A stretch of DNA of 64,000 bases from Mucilaginibacter sp. SG564 (lineage in GTDB: Bacteria; Bacteroidota; Bacteroidia; Sphingobacteriales; Sphingobacteriaceae). The DNA is taken from assembly GCF_013149275.1 (NCBI RefSeq), contig NZ_JABGNA010000002.1:434001-498000 (forward strand). Direction: 5' to 3'. Positions 27,037-37,200 of this stretch are shown piece after piece. Position 1 is the first letter of the stretch. The number at the start of each line of letters is the position of its first letter. The notes below the pieces were generated by a model that made no database searches, was not told the DNA's origin, and saw only the letters and a list, made by a program, of their open reading frames with translations. Made by a program: the position numbers and the translations under genes.

Positions 27037-30000
27037 TTACTGCCCTTGATAATGATAATCCAGGTGCTTGACAATGTTCCCGTCTTTATCCTTTACATTC
27101 ATCAGGCGCTGAAAACCGTCATATTCATAATACGTCGTCTCGCCTTTAGGATCGGTTGAGCTTGTCATGCCCACCAAGGGATCATAGGTGTAAGTGGTAA
27201 CCTGGGCGTTTTTTAACTGTAATCCATTTTTTATAGGAGCTAAAAATGAATCTATCTCACTTTTAGAGGGATTAGGTTTAGCCTTAAAAGTACTTATGTT
27301 GGCAGCACCTAATAAAGATTCAATAGTACCATAATCAACATTTTTTATCTCTGCAACAGGATAATGGCCATTGTAACTCCAAAGGTAGTTTAACTTCGCA
27401 CCTTGTTCTTTCGCCACACTTTGAACATTCCCCTGATTATCATAGTTATAATAATGGATTCGTGTTTCTAAAGGAGTGGTATTTAAGCCCTGAACAGCAA
27501 TGGTTTGAGGGTAATATTGATGTAAATTGGGTTGATAATAATTAATACGGGTAAAGGCTGTTTGTTTTGAATCTGTAATTTGTTGTTCTTCAATTACTGG
27601 CTGGATCACCTGATCGTTGATCATTGCCCGATAAACGCCGGTGATATCACGCCCTTCAGCTATTATCTCATGAGGGTATTTGTAAATTACCTCCGATATC
27701 TTATTATCACTGTTAAGCGTTCTCGATTTAGTAAGCATCGTGTGGAGAGGATTAGCATAGGTATAATCGGTTTTGCTGATCGCCACTCCATTGTTAGGAA
27801 AATAATCGTACACGGTAGTCGTATCTTTATACGTCCATGCTGAATAAAATTTATATTTATCTATTTGAAACCCCTCAAATTCAACGTATTGAGGAGGGGT
27901 GGTATGTGCCGGATAATCTGTGTATTTGGTAATGATATAGGCTGTTATACTATTATTAACTGTGGTATCTATCTTGTATGAATTAACTGTTCTCTTCAGG
28001 TTATAAAATAGACCATCCTGCTTTTTAAATATTAACTGCTCTTTCTCCAGGCCATTTCCAAAGCCGTTATTCGTTAATTTAACACCCAGTAATGCAGCAG
28101 GGCCATGCAGCGGTACAGAATAACCATCCCGGTTAATGATATAAGTATGTTGTGTTCCACCTCCGGAAAAATCGTCACCCAAGCCTTCAATAACTGTTCC
28201 GTAGTAAATATAATTTTGAGAATAAGAGTATGAATTTATGAGAGAGTTGGAATGTGCAACCCTGTTCGTACAAGTATATATAGCGATGTGCCCAGCTGAT
28301 TGGCTTGTTGAAAAATCACATCCTCCGCCATTAAAAATAAATTCAGAACTGAATAGGTTTGGCATCCGGCCGGCTACGCCTGAAGATTTAGAAAGGTTAC
28401 TCACATCTGCATAGTAATAGTTTTTAATAATAGGCACCCCCTGAGCAGATCTTGTAATCAGTTTACTTACCCTTAATCCGCTTGTAGTAACATTTACATC
28501 AATAGGTGGTAGTGTTACCTGGTAAGATAAAACAGCAGAGCACTTGATGTTCGGAACGAGTGATGTTATTTTTAGTGTATACGCCGAACCTGCAAGTAAT
28601 ACTGTAATATTTTCACCTGTAAACCCTTGGCCTGCTTTTAATGCTTTTGTATAAACAGATACGCCATCAGATACATGAATTATTTCAATAGTGAGCAAAT
28701 CTGTATTGGGATCATATGGGGACGATCCATCAGCATTCATTTCGACCAGAACATTACCACTTAATGAACCTCCGTTAGGCGAGCCTGGTGTAAAACTTGG
28801 AGAGGCTTTTATAATGGGAGCAGAATCAGTTTTGGGAATTGATAAAGATACACTTTGTGATTGAGTTGGGCTTTGTGTTGTATGATAATCATTCAAAGCA
28901 TAAACAATGCTATCCGATCCGCCTGTTGGATAATCAACCCGTGTTAATACTCCTTTTAAGGTACTTGTCAAATCCGCCCCCCTATCAGCTGTAGCCCGCC
29001 AAAACAATTGTTGATCATATGTGGCGTCTGGTTTCGGAATAAATGAACTATTGTATTTTCCATTAAAAAAACCAAACATATCCTGCGCATATGACAAACG
29101 TGGTGGTAAACCATTCTTATCATTATAGGTAAAATAATGCTTTCCGGCTGTCTCTTCATTTTTACCAGTTGCATAAACAGAGGTAAGAAACGGTCTGTAT
29201 CTTACGGTTATCTGTTCACTTTCAGGATTTAAAAAATTAGTCGATGAAACGCCATAATCGTAAACAAAATGAAAGGCTTTTATTTTATTCCCATTATTGT
29301 TAAGGGTTATTGTACTCAGTAGTTTCTCACTATTACTATTGGGCGAGGAAGACGGTAGATCCATACGATCAACATAAGTAAAGTCTGCGCTTAACTCCCT
29401 AAATGAGATATTAGTTAACAGCTTTCCAGCTACATAGTTCTGGTTAAAACAAGTTGCTTGATTATCGATTTTAGCACATTGTAATGCAGGGCATGGATTT
29501 TCATTTTGCAAATCCAAAGATTTTGTCATAGTTTGAGAGAAACCCGCAACATAATTATAAGCGATATTCTGATAGGTAAAACTTACTTGTTCTTTATTGG
29601 GAAGTATGACTCGGGACAGATACCAGGATGTTGCTATATCGGCCCCTACCTGACCAACGTTTCCTGTGCAATCATTACTTGTTGAGGTATATTCAACATC
29701 TTCAAAATAGTACTGGCTTCCATCTGGTGTTGTGAAAACAATTGAGGACGAACTTGTGCTGTTAAACGTAACCGTCACCTTTAAATTGGAATACGGTATC
29801 AATACAGGAGCTCCATTTAGCCCCAAGACGAATTTGCCCGAATAACCATTAAAGTTAAAATTAAACTCATCAGGTTCTGAATCTGATCCTCCCGGACCTG
29901 GCAAAGTCACGTTCTGCAAATAGGTCAGCAGATTTTGATCAAAAGCCTGCCAGTTATAAGGCAATGTTGAGCCTGTACTCCAATCGTCCGGCTTGCCGTT

Positions 30001-30372
30001 TACACTTCGGGTTACAACTCCACCAGCATTAAGTGCCCACCCAATACCTACCCTCGAGGCAATCTGATCAACCTTTATTCCCGTTGTTGCATATTGTATA
30101 TCAACAGGCATGTCCCATTGCAATCCATCAATATTAAATAGAGGAACTCTGAAATTTAATGATCCTGTTTGTAAACCCACATCAAGGCCCCCATATTTTG
30201 ATAACTCCGCTGCATTGGGCGCAACGGGAATAATTACAGGTAATTTATTATAAGACGTTTGCGCGTAAGATATTTTAGTATAAAAAGCAATGATGAATAG
30301 AAGCATTATTACCTTTTTGAATACGGAAATTAAGGACCTTCTTTCCCTTGTAGTTTTAGTGTTATAGCACAT
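27037..30372 (-). CDS. SpvB/RHS-like secreted shell protein
   Basis: A 1111-residue protein with an export signal (hydrophobic stretch about 22-37, ending ISYAQ). The mature start, AELSKYGGLDVGLQTGSLNFRVPLF and MPVDIQYATTGIKVDQIASRVGIGWALNAGGVVTR, is the SpvB/TcaB-like N-terminal motif. The C-terminal part has YD-type repeats (TYTYDPLVGMTSSTDPKGETTYYEYDGFQRLMNV). It has no toxin tip of its own. It precedes the RHS toxin by 31 bp on the same strand. By analogy with TcB/TcC, where two such chains make one shell around the toxin fragment, it may be the first half of a secreted cocoon (inference). Confidence 0.82.
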   Translation of the reverse strand: MCYNTKTTRERRSLISVFKKVIMLLFIIAFYTKISYAQTSYNKLPVIIPVAPNAAELSKYGGLDVGLQTGSLNFRVPLFNIDGLQWDMPVDIQYATTGIKVDQIASRVGIGWALNAGGVVTRSVNGKPDDWSTGSTLPYNWQAFDQNLLTYLQNVTLPGPGGSDSEPDEFNFNFNGYSGKFVLGLNGAPVLIPYSNLKVTVTFNSTSSSSIVFTTPDGSQYYFEDVEYTSTSNDCTGNVGQVGADIATSWYLSRVILPNKEQVSFTYQNIAYNYVAGFSQTMTKSLDLQNENPCPALQCAKIDNQATCFNQNYVAGKLLTNISFRELSADFTYVDRMDLPSSSPNSNSEKLLSTITLNNNGNKIKAFHFVYDYGVSSTNFLNPESEQITVRYRPFLTSVYATGKNEETAGKHYFTYNDKNGLPPRLSYAQDMFGFFNGKYNSSFIPKPDATYDQQLFWRATADRGADLTSTLKGVLTRVDYPTGGSDSIVYALNDYHTTQSPTQSQSVSLSIPKTDSAPIIKASPSFTPGSPNGGSLSGNVLVEMNADGSSPYDPNTDLLTIEIIHVSDGVSVYTKALKAGQGFTGENITVLLAGSAYTLKITSLVPNIKCSAVLSYQVTLPPIDVNVTTSGLRVSKLITRSAQGVPIIKNYYYADVSNLSKSSGVAGRMPNLFSSEFIFNGGGCDFSTSQSAGHIAIYTCTNRVAHSNSLINSYSYSQNYIYYGTVIEGLGDDFSGGGTQHTYIINRDGYSVPLHGPAALLGVKLTNNGFGNGLEKEQLIFKKQDGLFYNLKRTVNSYKIDTTVNNSITAYIITKYTDYPAHTTPPQYVEFEGFQIDKYKFYSAWTYKDTTTVYDYFPNNGVAISKTDYTYANPLHTMLTKSRTLNSDNKISEVIYKYPHEIIAEGRDITGVYRAMINDQVIQPVIEEQQITDSKQTAFTRINYYQPNLHQYYPQTIAVQGLNTTPLETRIHYYNYDNQGNVQSVAKEQGAKLNYLWSYNGHYPVAEIKNVDYGTIESLLGAANISTFKAKPNPSKSEIDSFLAPIKNGLQLKNAQVTTYTYDPLVGMTSSTDPKGETTYYEYDGFQRLMNVKDKDGNIVKHLDYHYQGQ

Positions 30373-30438
30373 AGCAATTGTATTTATTTGTTTGTTTGCT
30401 AGAAATAATGTATTCCATTAGTATAATAAACAGCGACT

Positions 30439-31398
30439 CTATTTTAGCTTATTGGCTAAGTGGTCAATCTGTTCTTGCAATGATTTATTAATTCTTTGTT
30501 GATTTGCCATCTTTTTATTCTGCACAGTCATCTCTTGATCCTTCTCAATCAAATACAGCGTCAACTCTTCTACCTTCTTCAGCAGTAGTTTATTCATCTC
30601 ACCCAGATTCAGGCCCTCTTTTGCGATTTCCTGCTGAGATGGAATTTCGGGTAAATGCTGGTTTTGATCGATATAGGCTTTAACTTCTTGAAGTGTAGGT
30701 AGTTGATAATCCTTTTGGAAAACATAGTCAGGCCAGTTTGTTGCTTCAACCTTTATTTGTTTGGCGCGGATATTACCATTTACCGATAGGGTTTCTTTAG
30801 GAGTTAAGGTTCCTATACCTACGTTTCCACTGTTTATTGCCAATGGATAAAAACCCTGAGTTGTTGTATTGCCTGGCAACGAGCCTCCCCAGTTGGGGTT
30901 ATATGTGCCTGTACCACTAAAATAGGCAGTAACTACAGTTCCGCCGTTCCTGTTGGCAACATCAAATACGAGATAAACAGTAGACATATCGCCATTAAAG
31001 AGGGTACGAAAATTTGACATAACGGTATTACCTCCGTATGAGGTATTACTCAAAACAGAAATAGAGCTGGCTCCATCATACTGATTTGCATTTACATGTA
31101 ATTCTACCGTTTGTACCCGGTTGGTAGCTTCAAAAGTAAGTGTATATGTTCCTTTTATTCGTGAACCACTGGCGATAACATAGGTGCCATCCGTTGGAAC
31201 ACCAATCGGGGAGGAATCATTTACATTAATTCCCTTAATGGAAAGAGCCCCGTTGACATCTAGTTTACCAATGGGAGTCTGCGTTCCAATACCAATAGAA
31301 TTGGTGGTTGATGTAACAGCGCCACTGGTCGTCCATTGGGCATTTACGAAAGACGAGATGCTTAAAAATAGCGATAATGAAAGGATGAATTTTTTCAT
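30439..31398 (-). CDS. Tail-fibre-like coiled-coil protein heading the RHS operon
   Basis: The start is the ATG at 31398 (319 residues, signal peptide to VNAQ). Two copies of the Bacteroidota tail-fibre motif are visible: SIGIGTQTPIGKLDVNG early and NVGIGTLTPKETLSVNG near residue 200. They flank a central beta-rich domain. The C terminus has LPTLQEVKAYIDQNQHLPEIPS and then a heptad-like coiled coil (LLLKKVEELTLYLIEKDQEM to the end), suggesting trimerisation. It is the first gene of the RHS operon, 66 bp ahead of the SpvB-like gene, and could be an adhesion or receptor-binding component. Confidence 0.75.
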   Translation of the reverse strand: MKKFILSLSLFLSISSFVNAQWTTSGAVTSTTNSIGIGTQTPIGKLDVNGALSIKGINVNDSSPIGVPTDGTYVIASGSRIKGTYTLTFEATNRVQTVELHVNANQYDGASSISVLSNTSYGGNTVMSNFRTLFNGDMSTVYLVFDVANRNGGTVVTAYFSGTGTYNPNWGGSLPGNTTTQGFYPLAINSGNVGIGTLTPKETLSVNGNIRAKQIKVEATNWPDYVFQKDYQLPTLQEVKAYIDQNQHLPEIPSQQEIAKEGLNLGEMNKLLLKKVEELTLYLIEKDQEMTVQNKKMANQQRINKSLQEQIDHLANKLK

Positions 31399-31579
31399 GA
31401 TATAAGGGGTTAAAAATTTGTTTAGGAATATATCCTTGGCCACCTGTATTAGTTCGGTAATGGTTTTTTTGAACTAAACTGATACTATTTAGTTCGCTTT
31501 ATTATAATGAACCGTTGGGGTGGAATTTAGAGCGCGATTAACGCCATAACAGATTATCAAAAAATGTTGCTCAACACTT

Positions 31580-31717
31580 TTAAAACCAGATATACACAAA
31601 TGTACCTGGTTAAAAAGGTTTGAATGGTGGCACTACTTTGTCAGTGAAGTTAAAACCAACACATACAAATATCTCTGGTTAAAGTTATTTAAGCGGTGAC
31701 GCTACTTTGTCAGTAAG
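31580..31717. repeat. Imperfect tandem direct repeat, two units of about 70 bp
   Basis: Unit A (31580-31649) and unit B (31650-31717) both begin TTAAAACCA, have CTGGTTAAA in the middle and end with CTACTTTGTCAGT followed by AAG. Each unit also contains an inverted pair AACCA/TGGTT. They lie upstream of the tail-fibre-like gene, so they could be operator or repeat sequences. The rest of 31399-31940 is AT-rich with no gene. Confidence 0.65.
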
Positions 31718-31940
31718 ACTTAATTTGAAAAAGTCTGGAGTTATACGGGTACAGTACTATTAGCTTAAACTTTTCGTAATTAAAAGTAAAAGCGTTTGTT
31801 TGGCTTTAAGAACTATTGCTATGGTCTCTGCTATTAATTTGTTAAGACAGTACGATTAAAACAGTGGGAAACAAAAGCAAAAAAAGCATATCCAATCAGT
31901 CCTAAAACTGCTCAGATATGCTCTCTTGTAATTATTTTTT

Positions 31941-32016
31941 CGTCGGGATGGCGGGATTCGAACCCACGACCTCCAGCACCCCATGCTGGCGCGATACCGG
32001 GCTACGCTACATCCCG
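31941..32016 (-). tRNA. tRNA-Pro (GGG)
   Basis: On the minus strand the 76-base sequence folds as a cloverleaf. The acceptor stem is CGGGATG/CATCCCG and the T arm is GTGGGTTCGAATCCCGC. The anticodon stem CCAGC/GCTGG closes the loop ATGGGGT, so positions 34-36 are GGG, read as proline (codons CCC/CCU). CCA is not encoded. It stands alone between the RHS operon and the serine hydrolase. Confidence 0.95.
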
Positions 32017-32196
32017 AAAAGGTTAGAGAGGCAAATATAATAAGTAGACACTTATCTCAAAATGATTTGTATAAAAGTTGAGCTAATTCACTAACCATAT
32101 TGGCTATTCCACGAAAAGGATACCTTCATTTATAAAAATTATTATCCACGAAAAAGCTTATTTTAGTTTTAATTATAAATCCTCAAAATTATCGGA

Positions 32197-33798
32197 ATGC
32201 CTATTCTTCATTTACCTCCTGGACGAATTGCCACAAGATCATGGTTTGGGTCATGCGTAAAGCAATTGTTTGCTGTAGTTTTATACTTTCTGTTATTTAA
32301 TGGTTCAATTTACGCCCAAAAAACAAGCTCCTTTCCTATCAGCACGCCCGAAGCGGAAGGTGTTTCCGCAGCCGGGATAGATAGTTTTTTGAATGCGGTG
32401 GCACAGAGCAAGCATGAATTTCATAGTTTTATGTTTTTACGGCATGGCAAAATAATAGCACAGGGTTGGTGGGATCCGTACCGGTCAACTTTAAGACATA
32501 GCCTCTACAGCTGTAGCAAAAGCTTCACTTCAACGGCTATTGGCTTTGCCGTTAGTGAAAAGCGTTTGTCGGTAAATGATAAGGTGGTCTCTTTTTTTGC
32601 CGGCAGCTTACCAGATACTATACCGCCTTACCTGGCAACGCTTACAGTAAAAGACCTTTTGACGATGAGTGTAGGCCAGGCTATCGACCCAACTTTTGCT
32701 ATTGTATCCAAAGAGGATAATTGGGTAAAGGCTTTCCTGGCATTGCCTATAGCGCATAAACCCGGCAGCCAGTTTTTATACAATTCTATGGCTACGTTCA
32801 TACTATCGGCCATTATACAAAAAGTAACCGGACAAAAAGAGGTTGATTATCTTAAACCCCGTCTTTTTGACCACTTGGGCATAAAAGGCATGGATTGGGA
32901 AATTAATAGGCAAGGCATTAATACCGGTGGTTGGGGCCTGCGTGTAAAGACCGAAGATCTGGCGAAGCTGGGTCAGTTTTACTTACAAAAAGGTGCGTGG
33001 AATGGCAAACAATTATTGCCAAAAGACTGGATTGAAGAAGCTACAACATTTAAAATTGACCAGGCACCAGGCGTAGCTCAAAGCAAAAGAGATTCGAGCG
33101 ACTGGATGCAGGGATATTGTTATCAATTCTGGCGCTGTCGCCATAACGCATTCAGAGCCGATGGGGCTTTCGGGCAGTACATTATTGTGATGCCAGAACA
33201 GGATGCGGTGATCGCGATCACCTCGGAAACAAGCGACATGCAGGGAGAGCTTAACCTGGTATGGAAATATTTACTGCCGGCCATGCATCCGAAGGCATTA
33301 TCGCTTGATAAGACCAGTGATGTTAAGCTCGAGAAACATTTAGCAGATTTAAGTTTACCTCCTAATACGGATACCCGCAGCAATGCAAACAGCACCTTCA
33401 CCAAAACCTTTTCTATTCAACCAAATGCGCTCCATATCAGTTCAATTTCTTTTAATATAGTTAATAAGGTTTGCCATGTGACCTTGAAAAAAGATTCGGC
33501 AAGCTATACGCTCAATTTTGAAACAGGCAAATGGTTGCCTGGCGAAACCGACAGGCAAGGCCCTGGTTTAGTTACAGGTGGTAGGGAAGATTTTTCATTA
33601 TTGGTCCCTTACAAAGTAGAGGGCAGTTACGGATGGAGTGATAACCAAACATTACAGTTAAGGCTACGATATATTGAAAGTCCACATACAGAAATCATCA
33701 CCTGCCATTTCAACAATCAGCAGTTAAATGCCGATGTGGAATATAGCTTTAATTATGGCAAAAATAAATTAACGTTACATGGGGAACTGGTTAAGTAA
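32197..33798 (+). CDS. Secreted serine hydrolase, beta-lactamase/DD-peptidase fold
   Basis: A 533-residue protein with a hydrophobic N-terminal signal (about 22-40, ending IYAQ). The class C/esterase catalytic motif SxxK is SCSK (Ser105, Lys108), followed by LYNSMATF (about 194-201) as the Tyr-containing second motif. The fold (PF00144) occupies about residues 45-390. A C-terminal beta-rich segment of about 150 residues follows. The family includes esterases, peptidases and penicillin-binding enzymes, and nothing here tells which. Confidence 0.85.
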   Translation: MPILHLPPGRIATRSWFGSCVKQLFAVVLYFLLFNGSIYAQKTSSFPISTPEAEGVSAAGIDSFLNAVAQSKHEFHSFMFLRHGKIIAQGWWDPYRSTLRHSLYSCSKSFTSTAIGFAVSEKRLSVNDKVVSFFAGSLPDTIPPYLATLTVKDLLTMSVGQAIDPTFAIVSKEDNWVKAFLALPIAHKPGSQFLYNSMATFILSAIIQKVTGQKEVDYLKPRLFDHLGIKGMDWEINRQGINTGGWGLRVKTEDLAKLGQFYLQKGAWNGKQLLPKDWIEEATTFKIDQAPGVAQSKRDSSDWMQGYCYQFWRCRHNAFRADGAFGQYIIVMPEQDAVIAITSETSDMQGELNLVWKYLLPAMHPKALSLDKTSDVKLEKHLADLSLPPNTDTRSNANSTFTKTFSIQPNALHISSISFNIVNKVCHVTLKKDSASYTLNFETGKWLPGETDRQGPGLVTGGREDFSLLVPYKVEGSYGWSDNQTLQLRLRYIESPHTEIITCHFNNQQLNADVEYSFNYGKNKLTLHGELVK

Positions 33799-34252
33799 AG
33801 AATAAGACCTAATGACAACCAGTCTATTACCTTACTTCAATCTTATAACTTAATTCAACAAAAAGTTGTTAAAACAATTTATATATTTTGACATCAGCTC
33901 AATTTCAGAAAAAGTCATAGTAGCCATATATTCGTTACCAAGGCAAATATTTAATGCAGATAAGATGTTCCCCTTAACATCTTAAAAAACAATAGTATAC
34001 CGATACACAGAAGTACACATCCATTGCAAAATATATTTTGCTTCTATTCTTAAATTGGCATGAATTCCAAATCAATATGACAACTTATTTACAAACAAGT
34101 AATTTATAAAACATCCACAGTTTAGAGCAGTCGCTTGATTTTAAATTATTCATATTGTTTATTATTCCTCCTCGTATTAACTTAATTGGGGTATTATATA
34201 TATTGTTCTGTTTTTTCGTTTAATATTGTGTTGGGAATTTTTGCACCTGTAT
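33799..34252. other. AT-rich intergenic region with a putative promoter
   Basis: About 450 bases without a gene. A small hairpin, TAAGATGTT/AACATCTTA, lies at 33961-33984. Near the right end the sequence AATTTTTGC (about 34236-34244) resembles the Bacteroidota -7 element and would give a very short leader ahead of the ATG at 34253. Nothing else was recognised. Confidence 0.4.
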
Positions 34253-37200
34253 ATGAATTCTGCTGAAAATTATGACGTGCTTATTGATAAGATCAACATC
34301 TTTATCCGGAAGTACTATTTCAATAATTTTCTACGCGGACTGATCTTTTTGGGTGCCGGCCTGTTTACAGCTTATGTAGTTATTACGCTGAGCGAATATT
34401 TCGGCAATTTTAACGTCGTTTTCCGTAGTATCCTTTTCTACTTTTTTATAGTTTTAAATATCGGGCTGGTATGTTGGCTCATTTTACCACCATTTCTGTC
34501 ATGGCTCAAGCTGGGTCACTCCCTAACCCATGATGAAGCAGCCGAGATCATCGGTAAACATTTTCACGATGTTAATGATAAATTGCTAAATACACTACAG
34601 CTTAAAAAACTGGCAGCTGCCGACGAAAAACACCGGGTTCTTATTGAGGCCAGTATCGATCAAAAGATCGAAGCCCTAAAACCGGTTAGTTTTCCTTCGG
34701 CTATCAATATCCGGGAAAACAATAAATACTTAAAATGGGTGCTGGCCCCTGCTGCAGTCATCATCGTCATCGCTTTTGCCGCTCCATCTATACTTACCGA
34801 AAGTACAAAAAGACTCATCAGGCACAATGAATACTTTGCCCCGGTAGCTCCTTTTCGTTTCCATATTTTAAATAAAACCCTATCTGTAGTTCAAGGAGAT
34901 GACCTTAAACTTGATCTTAAACTCGATGGCAACCGGCTGCCTGTCGATGTTTATATAGAAACAGCCAACAATACTTTTAAGCTCGATAAGGAAAATATCA
35001 GCAAGTTTCATTACCTGTTCAGCAATCTGCAGCAAAATACAACGTTCCGGCTGCTGGGGAATGGCTTTGCTTCGGTTCCTTACGAAATAAGGGTAAACCA
35101 GAAACCAGCTCTATTGCATTTTGATGTAGAATTGAACTATCCGGCCTATTTGCATAAAAAAGCAGAAAAACTGCTCAATGCCGGCGACCTGGTAATTCCG
35201 GAAGGTACCACGGTAAATTGGCTCCTGCACACCCAAAATGCTTCTGGCCTGCAGTTTTATTTAAATGGGATTAAGCATAGCGCCAAATTAAGCGGGACTG
35301 ACTTGTTTGAGTATAACGAAAAAATCTTTAAAAGTGCCGTTTACAAACTTAACCCCGTAAACCCACAGGTTAACCACAGCGACTCTTCTGCTTATCATAT
35401 TAATGTAATAGCTGACGAATCCCCAACCATTACCGTAGAGGAAAAATCGGATTCAGTAAGCACTAACGCATTGTATTTCAGCGGAAAAATGCAGGATGAC
35501 CATGGTTTTTCATCACTCATTTTTCATTATAGCGTACAAAGAGCTGGCAATAAGGCCCCTCAAAAAACGTTTACCAAACGAATTGATGCCGCGATGAACC
35601 AAACACAGTCAAACTTCTTTTATTTCTGGAATTTGAAGGCGTTGGGTATAGAACCAGGGGCACGTGTAAGCTATTTTTTTGAGGTTGCCGATAACGACGG
35701 AGTAAACGGACCTAAAAGAGCCAGAACTGCAGAGCGCACACTTAATTTGCCCGATGCCAAAGCCATTAATGAACAATTGAATGCTGGTACCCAGGCGGTA
35801 AAACAAAAAATGCAGTCGGCCATAAAATTAGCTGGTCAGGTTGAGCATGATTCGCAAAAACTCAATCAGTTACTGCTCAATAAAAACACACTATCCTTTG
35901 ATGAAAAAAAACAGGTAGAAGATCTGCTGCAAAAACGGCAGGACCTGGAGAATCTGGTAAAAGAAATAAAAGACGAGAACCAGAAAAACCTGTATAACCG
36001 CAAAGAAAATCAGCAACAAAACGAAGAGTTGCTAGCAAAGCAAAAACAAATTGAAGACCTGTTTAATAATGTGCTTGATCAAAAGACAAAAGAACTCCTG
36101 CAAAACCTCCAAAAGCTTTTAGATCAGGAACAAAAAGATGCTACCCGCGATGAATTATCAAAAATGCAAATGGATAATAAATCGCTCAAAAAAGAGCTTG
36201 ATCGCATGCTGGAGCTTTATAAAAAGCTTGAATTTGATCAAAAGCTGAATCAAAGCGTTGATCAGCTAAATAAACTGGCCGATAAGCAGCAGCAACTCTC
36301 TGATAAAACCAAACAACAGGGGGCTGATCAAAAAGCGTTACAGCAGGAACAGGAAAATCTGAAAAATGATTTTCATGATATCAAAAAGGGCTTGGAAGAT
36401 CTGCAAAAAACCAACGAACAGGCAGAACACAAACAGGATTTTCAAAACCCCGAAAAAGAAACGCAAAGCATTGATCAGCAAATGGATCAAAGCGCCGGCG
36501 AATTGCAAAAAAATAATAAAGATGGTGCCTCAAAATCACAAAAACAGGCCGCCAAGCAAATGCAGCAATTAGCCGCCAAATTATCGCAGGATAATGAAGA
36601 GGGCGAAAGCAAAGAAAATGCTATTGATGCCCAGCAACTGCGCGAGTTATTAAAAAGCCTGGTGAACAGTTCATTCGATCAGGAAAAGGTGATGCAAACC
36701 TTAAAAGGTACTAATCCTACTGATCCTTCTTACATTTCGCTTTCACAAAAACAAAAAGATATTAAGGATAACCTGAAAACAGCCGAGGACAGTCTTTATG
36801 CCATCAGCCGGCGTATCCCTCAAATACAGTCGACCGTGAACCAGGAGATCAGTGGTGTAAACAGTCATATCGACCAGGCATTGGATAACCTGGGAGATCG
36901 TCGTACAGCCGAGGCCAACCGTCATCAGCAGTATGCCATGACTGCCATGAATAACCTTGCCCTGATGCTAAGCGAAGCATTGGAACAACTGCAAAAACAG
37001 ATGAATAAAGGCGGAAAAGGCAAGGGTAAAAAGCAATCTGTATCGCAACTGGCAAAAATGCAGGAACAGCTTAATCAAAACATGCAGAAGGCTCGCGAGC
37101 AGATGCAACAGCAAGGCAACCAAGGTAAAAGCGCACAGGGCAAACAGGGTAATATGAGCGAACAACTGGCCCGGATGGCGCGTCAGCAGCAAATGATCAG

